From contig MU647508.1 of NCBI GenBank assembly GCA_026770585.1, forward strand, positions 59,155-69,296: a DNA stretch of 10,142 bases. The letters are read 5' to 3'. The DNA comes from Baffinella frigidus (Eukaryota > Cryptophyceae > Cryptomonadales > Baffinellaceae). Below the pieces are notes generated by a model, which saw only the letters and a list, made by a program, of their open reading frames with translations, ran no database searches and was not told the DNA's origin. The translations under genes were made by a program, and so were the position numbers. Numbering within the stretch: position 1 is the first letter of the stretch; each line of letters starts with the position of its first letter. Shown here piece after piece: positions 1 to 5,405 of this stretch.

Positions 1-65
1 GTAGGGTGTAGGGTGTAGGGTGTAGGGAGTAGGGTGTAGGGTGTAGGGTGCAGGGTGAAGGGTTT
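1..65 (+). repeat. GGGTGTA heptamer array (telomere-like variant)
   Basis: Nearly uniform tandem GGGTGTA units run from the window edge to about position 60, with one GGGAGTA variant and a GGGTGCA/GGGTGAA tail. The unit differs from the canonical TTTAGGG plant/algal telomere repeat by one base. The G-rich strand is +. The array probably continues left of the window. It breaks into unrelated C/T-rich sequence from 66 to 130, in which I recognise nothing. Confidence 0.9.
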
Positions 66-130
66 GGGGAGTACGTGCGGACGCGCGCCTCCTCAGCCAA
101 CTCCTCCTGATCCTCCCCGTCCGCCTCCCC

Positions 131-273
131 TGTCAAAGTTGACAATTCAACTTATGGTCAAAGTTGACAAGTTTCCGTTCAGCCACTCGTCAAAGTTGAC
201 AGGTTGACTGGTTGTCAGCCACGGAGCGATAATGGAGCGGCTTGGCCACGAGAAGTCAACTTGTCAACTTTGA
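131..273. repeat. GTCAAAGTTGAC repeat cluster with fold-back arms
   Basis: The near-palindromic word GTCAAAGTTGAC occurs at 132-143, 157-168 and 189-200, and in reverse complement near 262-273. The third copy and the inverted copy belong to longer arms (about 190-211 and 254-273; shared core TCAAAGTTGACA then GTTGACT) that could form a hairpin with a loop of about 42 bases. A related word, CCAAAGTTGACA, is at 4298-4309. This may be a short dispersed repeat or the end of a fold-back element. A role as a protein-binding site is possible but not shown. Confidence 0.65.
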
Positions 274-311
274 GGACCCACCTCGCCGCCTCTCTTCAGC
301 ACCGCCGATTT

Positions 312-466
312 CTAGATCTGTCCGTGTAAAGTTGGGCGCGTAGATATTTCGCCCCTCCTCCAATTTTACAGGTGGATTTCATGGGGGGGGGGGTTTCAAA
401 ATTCACCTGTGAAATTTCGGGGGGGGCGAAATATCTGCGCGCCCAACTTTACTCGGACAGAGCTAG
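312..466. mobile_element. Hairpin MITE-like element, family H1, copy 1
   Basis: A 155-bp fold-back element. The left arm 312-355 matches the reverse complement of 423-466 at 41 of 44 positions. Inside, ACAGGTGGATTTCATG faces TCAAAATTCACCTGT around a poly-G loop, so almost the whole element can pair. The termini read CTAGATCTGTCC and, from the other side, CTAGCTCTGTCC. The 5-mer GATTT lies on both sides (307-311, 467-471) and is a plausible target-site duplication, although the boundary could shift by a base or two. It has no coding capacity, so any mobility must have come from a transposase in trans. The second copy is at 4107-4260. Confidence 0.8.
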
Positions 467-501
467 GATTTCATTCCGACGAGTATTTGATTTAAAACCC
501 C

Positions 502-691
502 GCTCCCATACTACGGGGGAGAGCTAGGCGGGATCTTGGAGCCATTTCAAACATATCTTGCGGTTACTTTTCCGTCAAAGTCAATTATTTATGGGCATTT
601 CCGGCAACTTTTGCCGATTTCAAGGGAAAATAATAGATGGACGCAGGGCGTAAAATAACATGTAGCTCTCCCGCGTAGTAGGAAACCGGAG
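502..691. mobile_element. Diverged fold-back element
   Basis: The stretch CCATACTACGG...GAGAGCTA at 506-526 pairs with the reverse complement of 663-682, with one mismatch and one single-base gap. GCTCC at 502-506 also recurs inverted at 687-691. The interior is A/T-rich and only weakly self-complementary (ATTATTT near 584-591 against AATAAT near 629-634; GGCAA-CTTTT-GCC near 603-614). This looks like an aged hairpin element. No clear target-site duplication was found. Confidence 0.5.
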
Positions 692-698
692 CTTTCCC

Positions 699-908
699 AC
701 TCGAGGCTAGAAATGGAACCATTTAAAATGTGGGGTTGTTAAATTTAGTACCAGTCACGGGCAGGTTTGGTCACGTTGCTGGGGGAATTCCCCCAGCAAC
801 GTGACCAAACGCCCCTATTTGTGTGAAAATTACTACACATCTCTTTCCCCCCCTTCACTTGTAAAAGAATCCCAGTTTTAAAATGGTCACATTTCTAGCC
901 TCGAGTGG
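699..908. mobile_element. Fold-back element with 18-bp perfect terminal arms
   Basis: The arms 698-715 and 890-907 are perfect reverse complements (CACTCGAGGCTAGAAATG). Pairing continues loosely inward through CCATTTAAAATG and its counterpart near 877-886. TTTCCC flanks both sides (693-698, 909-914) and may be a target-site duplication, though one side would then carry one or two extra bases. The interior carries the palindrome at 765-810 and a half copy (825-838) of the GAAAATTACTACAC terminus of the 61-bp family. This suggests nested insertion or a composite element. Confidence 0.65.
765..810. repeat. Perfect 46-bp palindrome
   Basis: Two 23-base arms, 765-787 and 788-810, are exact reverse complements with no spacer, centred on GGGAATTCCC. 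The arms contain AACGTGACCAAA, a word found elsewhere in the window at the conserved core of a dispersed repeat (about 2333, 2912, 6601, and inverted at 10123-10134). A zero-loop palindrome of this length is usually unstable, so its persistence suggests recent origin or a host that tolerates such structures. Confidence 0.9.
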
Positions 909-953
909 TTTCCCTCCAGAAATTAGGCTACCGGCCCCAATTCCATTTACATT

Positions 954-1073
954 GGATGAAGTCAACATTTCATGGATTGGAGGGTTTAGGGTTTAGGGTT
1001 TAGCGTTTGGGGGTTGCCTTGAATAAGGTCGCTGCGGGCGCGCGCCTGATCTTTTTTCGTCCAGGATGAGAGG
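954..1073 (+). repeat. Composite module A, copy 1
   Basis: The module has two conserved blocks separated by heptamers. Block A0 (954-984) is GGATGARGTCAACATTTC followed by TGGATTGGAGGG. Block A (1021-1070) is ATAAGGTCGCTGCGGGCG, then CGCGCCTGATCTT and TTCGTCCAGG. Between them is GGGTTTA-type sequence. The same order is seen in copies 2 to 4, so this is a higher-order repeat and not chance similarity. No sensible reading frame runs through it. Confidence 0.8.
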
Positions 1074-1221
1074 TGTAGGGTGTAGGGTGTAGGGTGTAGG
1101 GTGTAGGGTGTAGGGTGTAGGGTGTAGGGTGTAGGGTGTAGGGTGTAGGGTGTAAGGTGTAGGGTGTGGGGTGTAGGGTGTAGGGTGTAGGGTGTAGGGT
1201 GTAGGGTGTAGGGTGTAGGGT
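1074..1221 (+). repeat. GGGTGTA heptamer array, about 21 units
   Basis: About 148 bp of very uniform tandem GGGTGTA follows module A copy 1. Only a few units deviate (for example GTAAGGT near 1152 and GTGGGGT near 1166). It is the most homogeneous long block of this variant in the window. On the minus strand it reads as repeated TPYTLHP, which accounts for an open frame here that is not a gene. Confidence 0.95.
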
Positions 1222-1270
1222 CCAGGGTTGATGGCTTGGATGAAGTGATGGGGGAGGGGAAACTTACCCT

Positions 1271-1424
1271 GGATGAGGCCAACATTTCGGTGATTGGGCG
1301 GGGTTAGGGTTCAAGGTTTAGCGTTTAGGGTTTATAGTTTTCAAGGTTTAGGGTTTGGGGGGTACCCAAGATAAGGCCGTCGCTGCGGGCGTGCGCCTGA
1401 TCTTCTTTCATCCAGGGTGAGAGG
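1271..1424 (+). repeat. Composite module A, copy 2
   Basis: Block A0 is at 1271-1302, followed by degenerate heptamers. Block A runs 1361-1424 (GGTACCC, then GGCCGTCGCTGCGGGCG, TGATCTTCTTTC and ATCCAGGGTGAG). Relative to copy 1 it keeps the GGTACCC start and has an extra CGT in the GGCCGTCGCTG segment, as copy 4 does. It is followed by GGGTTTC-type units, then C-rich sequence to 1500. Confidence 0.8.
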
Positions 1425-1521
1425 TTTCGGGTTTCGGGTTTAGGAAACCCCACACCGAAAAGGAGTCGGAAACCCCAAACCCCGAACCGAACAAAGGCCT
1501 CCCGTCCCGGGAAGATTGCCT

Positions 1522-1657
1522 TGAATGGGGCCAATGTTTCGTGGATTGGAGGGTGCCTTGGATGAAAATGGGGTGTTGGATTTGGAGGGAGTTAGGGGTT
1601 TGGAGGAGGTACCCTCGATAAGGTCGCTGCGGGCGCGCGCCAGGTCTTCGGCCGTCG
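1522..1657 (+). repeat. Composite module A, copy 3 (truncated end)
   Basis: Block A0 is at 1522-1553 and block A at 1608-1657. Block A breaks off after CAGGTCTTCGGCCGTCGC, exactly where inverted telomere-like units begin (1658). The usual TTTCGTCCAGGGTGAG end is missing. The break therefore marks a rearrangement or insertion junction. Confidence 0.75.
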
Positions 1658-1700
1658 CTAAACCCCAAACCCTAAACCCTAAACCCCAAACCCTAAACCT
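1658..1700 (-). repeat. Inverted telomere-like patch (CCCTAAA/CCCCAAA)
   Basis: Six C-strand heptamers stand against the prevailing orientation, in which nearly all heptamers have the G-rich strand on +. The patch ends at CCTAGGGCTTAGGG (about 1697-1710), a tail-to-tail junction between C-strand and G-strand units. The order is C-strand then G-strand, the opposite of a simple end-to-end telomere fusion. Confidence 0.85.
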
Positions 1701-1747
1701 AGGGCTTAGGGGGTACCTTGGATGGGGTGATTGGGGAGGGGTTGCCC

Positions 1748-1874
1748 GGAATGAGGTCAACATTCCGTGGATTCGAGGGTTTAGGGTTTAGGGTTTGGGG
1801 TTTAGGTTTTGGGAGGTACCCTCGATGAGGCCGTCGCTGCGGGCGCGTGCCTGGTCGTCTTTCGTCCAGGGTGA
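1748..1874 (+). repeat. Composite module A, copy 4
   Basis: Block A0 (1748-1779) leads into GGGTTTA units, then block A (1815-1874) with GGTACCCTCGATGAGG, GTCGCTGCGGGCGCG and TTTCGTCCAGGGTGAG. This copy runs directly into module B, so it is the only copy showing how A and B join. Confidence 0.8.
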
Positions 1875-2148
1875 GTAGATCAGCCCAAACTCCCCTCCCA
1901 CCTATGGGTTTAGGGTCTAGGGTTTACACGTTTACTTGGGGTTTAGGGTTTGGGTTGAAGCGTTACATAGAGGATTTAGGGTTTGGAGGGTAGGGTTGAG
2001 TGAGGGTTGAGGGTCTTCTCCACGGTGAGTAGATCAGCCCAACCTCCCCTCCGACGTAAGGGTTTGGGGTTTAGGGTTTACACGTTAGGGTTGAGGGTTG
2101 AGGGTTTTCTAGGGTGAGTAGATCAGCCCAAACTCCCCTCCGACCTAT
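1857..2148 (+). repeat. Module B, copies 1 to 3, spaced by heptamers
   Basis: The conserved word GGTGAGTAGATCAGCCCA followed by CTCCCCTCC occurs at 1857-1904, 2013-2058 and 2105-2148. Each copy is preceded by GTCTTCT, GTCTTTCG or a reduced form of it, and is followed by a GGGTTTA or GGGTTGA tract. The spacers share a further word, GAAGCGTTACRTA (near 1958 and 2169). Confidence 0.8.
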
Positions 2149-2226
2149 TTGGGGTTGAGGGTTTAGCTTGAAGCGTTACGTACAGTGTTGAGGGTTTGGA
2201 CGGTAGGGTTGAGTGAGTGTTGAGGG

Positions 2227-2272
2227 TCTTCTCCACGGTGAGTAGATCCGCCCAAACTCTCCCCCCACCTGT
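2227..2272 (+). repeat. Module B, copy 4
   Basis: GTCTTCTCCACGGTGAGTAG leads into ATCCGCCCAAACTC, then a run of C residues. It resembles copy 2 in having CTCCACGGTGAG in place of TTTCGTCCAGGGTGAG. The 137-bp repeat follows closely. Confidence 0.75.
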
Positions 2273-2285
2273 AGAAGCGTTACGC

Positions 2286-2422
2286 CACACGGTGGGCTTC
2301 GAGGGTTTCGTTGGGTCTGAATTCCAGGGGGGTACGTGACCAAATTGCACCAGAAAATCTCTCAAGTTAATTGCATCAAGGCAAGTTGACTTTTGATGAA
2401 AGGTTCGTAGTCTACCGTGTGG
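2286..2422 (+). repeat. 137-bp dispersed repeat R137, copy a
   Basis: Starts CACACGGTGGGCTTC and ends GTAGTCTACCGTGTGG. The middle has ACGTGACCAAATTGCACCA and AAGTTGACTTTTGATGAAAG. The copy at 2861-2997 has the same length and block order, with scattered substitutions. Shorter relatives are at about 6586-6650 and inverted at the right window edge. Function is unknown and no frame is shared between copies. Confidence 0.8.
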
Positions 2423-2537
2423 GTATCCCTCAAGTGATCGGGTCATATTTGACCCCCAGCAGGCCCTACCTGTAGTGGGCTACTCGTCACTAAACGGACA
2501 GGGGTTAGGGTTTGGAAGATAGGGTTGAGGGTTGAAG

Positions 2538-2588
2538 GTCTTCTTTCGTCCAGGGAGGGAAGATCTGTCCAAACTCCCCTCCGACCTA
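2538..2588 (+). repeat. Module B, copy 5
   Basis: GTCTTCTTTCGTCCAGGG, then AGATCTGTCCAAACTCCCCT and CCGACCTAAGGG. It is followed by GGGTTTA units and GGGTTTACAAGTT, which is the left flank of the hairpin element at 2617. Module B copy 2 has the same downstream flank without the element. Confidence 0.8.
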
Positions 2589-2616
2589 AGGGTTTAGGGT
2601 CTAGGGTTTACAAGTT

Positions 2617-2755
2617 TATCCGGGGAAACCTATTTTTCTTTCATTTCCTGGCAACAGAAATTACTGCACAATTCGTTCTCGTTAGTAATTCAAAATCATT
2701 TGTGTAGTAATTTTCGTTGCCAGGAAATGAAAAGAAAATAGGTTTCCCCGGATGA
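2617..2755. mobile_element. 139-bp hairpin element with target duplication AAGTT
   Basis: Arms of about 53 bp (2618-2670 against 2701-2753) begin ATCCGGGGAAACCTATTTT and run through TTTCATTTCCTGGCAAC; they differ at only a handful of positions. AAGTT flanks both sides (2612-2616, 2756-2760). An uninterrupted sister context at about 2073-2095 reads GGTTTACACGTTAGGGTTGA, so the insertion point is directly visible. The centre holds a diverged copy of the 61-bp GAAATTACT...GTGTAGTAATTTTC unit, suggesting the 61-bp family and this element are related or nested. There is no coding capacity. Confidence 0.85.
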
Positions 2756-2761
2756 AAGTTA

Positions 2762-2765
2762 GGGT

Positions 2766-2831
<66 letters not shown>
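2762..2831 (+). repeat. Ten tandem GGGTTGA units
   Basis: Exactly ten consecutive perfect GGGTTGA heptamers. It is another homogenised variant of the telomere-like unit, distinct from the GGGTGTA and GGGGTTT blocks elsewhere. It directly follows the AAGTT duplication of the hairpin element and precedes a partial module B copy. Confidence 0.95.
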
Positions 2832-2833
2832 AG

Positions 2834-2860
2834 GTCTTCTTTCGTCCAGGGTGGAAAGAC
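2834..2860 (+). repeat. Module B, partial copy 6
   Basis: GTCTTCTTTCGTCCAGGGTG then AAAGAC. The downstream half (AGATCNGCCCAAACTCCCC) is absent because R137 copy b starts at 2861. That half reappears after R137, at 2994-3022, as if R137 had split a module B copy. Confidence 0.7.
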
Positions 2861-2997
2861 CACACGGTGGGCTTCCAGGGTTTCGGGACCCCTAGATTTA
2901 GCGGTAACGTGGCCAAATTTGCATTAAAAAATCCTTAGAGCTGACTGCTCACAGGGTAAGTTGACTTTTAATTAAAGGTCCGTAGTCTACTATGTGG
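2861..2997 (+). repeat. 137-bp dispersed repeat R137, copy b
   Basis: Same start (CACACGGTGGGCTTC), same length and same end (GTAGTCTACTATGTGG) as copy a, with AACGTGGCCAAATTTGCA in the middle. It lies inside a module B, whose 5' half is at 2834-2860 and whose 3' half (GATCTGCCCAAACTCCC) is at 2997-3022. In copy a the order differs, since a complete module B precedes the repeat. Confidence 0.8.
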
Positions 2998-3063
2998 ATC
3001 TGCCCAAACTCCCTTCCAACCTGCTTAGCGTTTCAGGGTTTTCAGAACCCCAGCAGAATCCCT

Positions 3064-3077
3064 GCAACCCGGGTTGC
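3064..3077. repeat. 14-bp perfect palindrome GCAACCCGGGTTGC
   Basis: A self-complementary 14-mer with no spacer, followed by GCAGCCCACGTTGCGGGC, which has partial complementarity to it. It sits just before the large inverted repeat at 3111. Small, and may be incidental. Confidence 0.6.
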
Positions 3078-3110
3078 AGCCCACGTTGCGGGCCGAAGGG
3101 TTTACTGGTC

Positions 3111-3220
3111 AAGGTTCAGTGTCGAGAGGGCCGAAGGGTTTCAAGGTTGTCTCTCGACACTGAACCTTCACCGAGGCAATCTTGAAACCCTTCGGCCCTC
3201 TCGACACTGAACCTTCACCG
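3111..3220. repeat. Inverted repeat with 39-bp arms and an internal third copy
   Basis: The arms 3111-3149 and 3177-3215 are reverse complements at 38 of 39 positions (core TCGAGAGGGCCGAAGGGTTT). The spacer holds a further inverted fragment, CTCTCGACACTGAACCTTCA with CCG (3151-3173), repeated directly at 3198-3220. The left arm could therefore pair with either of two right-hand partners. The word CCGAAGGGTT also recurs just outside (3093-3102, and inverted near 3225-3234). Two alternative hairpins are possible. An open frame crosses it, but only because the sequence lacks stops. Confidence 0.85.
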
Positions 3221-3268
3221 CTCAACCCTTCGGCCGTCCACGGAGAGTCAATCAGCCCTTAGGGTTTA

Positions 3269-3338
3269 AGGTTTGCTTCTCAGGGTTTAGGGCGTGGTCT
3301 GCGGGTTCAATATATATGGTTCAACACGCCAGATGTTT
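3269..3338 (+). repeat. 70-bp direct repeat, uninterrupted copy (empty site)
   Basis: Starts AGGTTTGCTTCTCAGGGTTT, contains TTCAATATATATGGTTCAAC and ends ACGCCAGATGTTT. The second copy begins at 3625 and is split at TTCAATA by the 271-bp element. This copy therefore shows the target before insertion. Confidence 0.9.
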
Positions 3339-3349
3339 TGAAGTGCCCT

Positions 3350-3620
3350 AGTGGGGGAGTACCTTTCTGCTTGCGAGAAGAGTAAGAGGGGATATCCAAT
3401 AAAAATAAATAACTGCCTAACGCACGTGCAGGTTCTACCGCTCCGTAGGGTACGCGAGCGACGTGACATCGCCGGGCGAAGACGATGCCTCCTACGACAT
3501 CCTTTCAAGTGGGGGAGTACCTTTCTGCTTGCGAGAAGAGAGAAGGCAGTTCTGTATTCCTAACCTCGAGGTGTATCGGGGCATATCTGATAGTGGGGAA
3601 GTACCCTTCCTGCGTGCGGC
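3350..3620 (+). repeat. 33-bp direct repeats AGTGGGGGAGTACCTTTCTG...
   Basis: Identical 33-mers lie at 3350-3382 and 3508-3540 (AGTGGGGGAGTACCTTTCTG then CTTGCGAGAAGAG). A degraded third copy lies at about 3592-3620 (AGTGGGGAAGTACCC). Spacing between the first two is 158 bp. The spacer 3383-3507 is apparently unique, with an A/T-rich start and a CG-rich end; I recognise nothing in it. Confidence 0.85.
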
Positions 3621-3624
3621 ATTT

Positions 3625-3668
3625 AGGTTTGCTTCTCAGGGTTTAGGGCGTGGGTTGCGGGTTCAATA
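3625..3668 (+). repeat. 70-bp direct repeat, left part of interrupted copy
   Basis: AGGTTTGCTTCTCAGGGTTT through GCGGGTTCAATA, matching 3269-3313. The remainder (TATATGGTTCAACACGCC...) resumes at 3940-3965 after the inserted element. Two substitutions near GGGTTGCGGG separate it from the empty copy. Confidence 0.9.
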
Positions 3669-3939
3669 TCCCTTATGTGCCTGGGTCATCCTGAGATGAC
3701 AAAAGGCTCAAATGTCAACTTTGGCATTTTCTAATTAGGCCGCCTCTTAATGGAAAATTATGAAAAAAACACCAGCTTGCCAGGCTCGCTAAGCTGAACA
3801 AATTGAGTAATTGGTGCTCAACGACCTGAGAAATTCCTGATTTATGAGACCCGGAAAACCGTCCTCCGCTAAATTGGAATCCCTACACCTGATTCCTGCT
3901 AAAAAAAATGATCACGTACCTTTTTCGGCACATAAGGGA
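3669..3939. mobile_element. 271-bp TA-flanked MITE-like element
   Basis: The termini are perfect 13-bp inverted repeats, TCCCTTATGTGCC at the left and its complement ending CATAAGGGA at the right. The dinucleotide TA lies on each side (3667-3668, 3940-3941), and the uninterrupted repeat at 3269-3338 has a single TA at that point. TA duplication with short inverted ends and no coding capacity fits a Stowaway-like, Tc1/mariner-mobilised MITE. That family assignment is inference, because the site is an AT run and an AT duplication reads equally well. The interior is A/T-rich, not a long hairpin, and has no credible frame. Confidence 0.85.
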
Positions 3940-4063
3940 TATATGGTTCAACACGCCAGATGTTTCGAGGGGGTTCGGCTCTGTCCCAGCGTCCTATTTG
4001 ACGCCGAACTGTCCCAAAAGTAAACAATTCACCTTATTACTTGCAGGAAAATTGACTTTTGGT

Positions 4064-4096
4064 AACCCCTTCCAATAATCTTGCGTGGAAGGGGTT
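4064..4096. repeat. Perfect 11-bp stem hairpin
   Basis: AACCCCTTCCA (4064-4074) pairs exactly with TGGAAGGGGTT (4086-4096) across an 11-base loop. It lies 10 bases left of the H1 copy 2 element. Just upstream, GGCTCTGTCCCA at 3977-3988 duplicates the terminus of that element (4108-4119), so 3977-4106 may hold the debris of another family member. Confidence 0.75.
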
Positions 4097-4106
4097 CTCC
4101 AACCTC

Positions 4107-4260
4107 TGGCTCTGTCCCACTTCAATTCGGGCTCGCCATCATTTCGCCCCCCCCAAATTTTACAGGTAAATTTCATGGGGGGGTGTGTCAAAATTCACCT
4201 TTGAAATTTCGGGGGGGGCGAAACAATGGCGAGCCCAAATCCAAGTGGGACAGAGCTAGG
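4107..4260. mobile_element. Hairpin MITE-like element, family H1, copy 2
   Basis: A 154-bp fold-back with terminal GCTCTGTCCCACTT on both sides; the first 42 bases of the arms match at 37 positions. The central part (TTTTACAGGTAAATTTCATG, poly-G, TCAAAATTCACCTTTGAAAT) matches copy 1 at 312-466 closely. ACCTC flanks it (4102-4106, 4261-4265), a likely 5-bp target duplication. Another occurrence of the right flank, at 4368-4395, is preceded by CCCCCGACCTC, compatible with an empty site. The stem between terminus and core differs in sequence from copy 1 yet still pairs within the element. Confidence 0.8.
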
Positions 4261-4288
4261 ACCTCCCGAGTGCCGTGGATCCCTCCCG
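4261..4288 (+). repeat. 28-bp direct repeat, copy 1
   Basis: ACCTCCCGAGTGCCGTGGAT then CCCTCCCG, repeated exactly at 4368-4395 (offset 107 bp). This copy abuts the right end of the H1 hairpin element. Between the copies are the CCAAAGTTGACA word (4298-4309), the palindrome AAGTCGACTT (4309-4318) and a short C-strand heptamer patch (4350-4366). Confidence 0.9.
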
Positions 4289-4367
4289 CGGCGCCCGCCA
4301 AAGTTGACAAGTCGACTTTTGCATCCATGGATGTACGTAACACTTCAACCTAAACCCTCAACCCCCG

Positions 4368-4395
4368 ACCTCCCGAGTGCCGTGGATCCCTCCCG
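4368..4395 (+). repeat. 28-bp direct repeat, copy 2
   Basis: Exact match to 4261-4288. It opens the C/T-rich array to the right. Confidence 0.9.
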
Positions 4396-5405
4396 CTCCG
4401 CTCTTCTGCTCCTGCACCTCTTGCGCTTCTTGCACAACGCCTCCCCCCCCCCCTTCCCCCTCACCCTCCCCCGCACCCCCACGCAGCGCATCGACCAGCC
4501 CGCCTACCGGAGCCTTCTCATCCGCCTTCTCGTCCTTCTCGTCCAGCTCGTCCTGCTCCGCCTCCTCCTCTGCCTCTTTCTTCGCTTCCCTCTCCGCCTG
4601 CTCGCGTGCCGCCTGGTGTGGGTTTCGGGTTTCGGGTTTAGGGTTGCGGATGTAGGGTTCGGATTTCGGATGTAGGGTTCGGGGATTAGGGTGCAGCTTC
4701 CGCCTCCTCGTCCCCCTCCGCCCCCCCCCCCTCCTTCTCCTCCTTCTCGCCCGCAGCCTGTTGTGGGGTTTCGGGTTTCCGGTTGACAGGGCAGCCCGCC
4801 CACCGGCGCCTTCTCGTCCTCGTCCTTCTCGTCCTTCTCGTCCTCCTGCTCGTCCTGCTCCGCCTCCTTCTTCGCTTCCCTCTCTTTCTCCTCGCGTGCC
4901 GCCTGTCCTCGGGTGTCGGGTGTCGGGTTTCGGGAGTAGGGTGTTCTCGGGAGCTTGCGCCTCCACAGCTTCCGCCTGCTCGTCCTGCTCCGCCTCCTCC
5001 TCCGCCTCCTTCTTCTGCTGATCGCGTGCCGTCTGCTGTAGGGTTCAGGGTTCGGGGTTGACAGGGCAGCCCACCCCCCGCCTCCTCCTCGTCCTCCTCC
5101 TCTGCCTACCCCTCCTCCTTCTCCTTCTCGGCCGCGGCCTGTTATCGGGTTCCGGGTTTCGGATGCAGGGTTCGGGGTTATGGGCTTCGGCATCCGCCTC
5201 CTCCTCCGCCTCCTTCTCCGCCTCCTTCTTCTGCTGATCGCGTGCCGCCTGCTGTAGGGTTCAGGGTGCGGGGTTGACAGGGCAGCCCACCCCAAAGGAG
5301 GAGGACGAGGAGGCGGGTCGGGGTTGACAGGGCAGCCCTACTCGTCCTTCTCCGCCTCCTGCTTCGCCTCCTTTTTCTGCTGATCGCGTGTCGCCTGCTG
5401 TCGGG
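4396..5405. repeat. C/T-rich modular array; minus strand Glu/Lys-rich in shifting frames
   Basis: Related units occur at about 4498-4622, 4791-4912, 4976-5040, 5198-5255 and 5340-5402. They share GTCCTGCTCCGCCTCC, CTTCTTCGCTTCC or CTTCTTCTGCTGATCG, and CGCGTGCCGCCTG. The linker GGTTGACAGGGCAGCCC occurs at about 4781, 5058, 5270 and 5321, and GGGTTTC/GGGTTCG heptamers close the units. On the minus strand a unit can read EREAKKEAEEEAEQDE...KAPVGGL, but adjacent copies need different frames; the same DNA in the long frames reads as Arg or Gly runs. I therefore treat it as non-coding satellite-like DNA, possibly derived from an exon for an acidic, coiled-coil-like segment. Confidence 0.7.

Noticed and set aside
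986-1285. Minus-strand open frame of 99 codons with TPYTLHP repeats
   Set aside because: It is the translation of the GGGTGTA array. A seven-base unit without stops is open in several frames by construction, and no other feature supports a gene.
1695-1710. Telomere-telomere fusion junction
   Set aside because: A fusion reads G-strand units followed by C-strand units. Here C-strand units come first, so a simple end-to-end fusion is excluded.
3303-3330. GGTTCAA words resembling a tRNA T-arm, twice
   Set aside because: They belong to a 70-bp direct repeat with no anticodon or acceptor stem around them.
4358-4966. Minus-strand open frame of 202 codons ending in an acidic Glu/Lys segment
   Set aside because: It overlaps the longer frame on the same strand in another phase and also spans heptamers. 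It looks like a by-product of C/T-rich trinucleotide-like DNA.
4504-5295. Minus-strand open frame of 263 codons with Arg, Gly and Glu/Lys runs
   Set aside because: Longest frame in the window, but it is low complexity. Equivalent repeat copies are read in different frames along it, and it crosses telomere-like units, so no protein sequence is conserved between copies.
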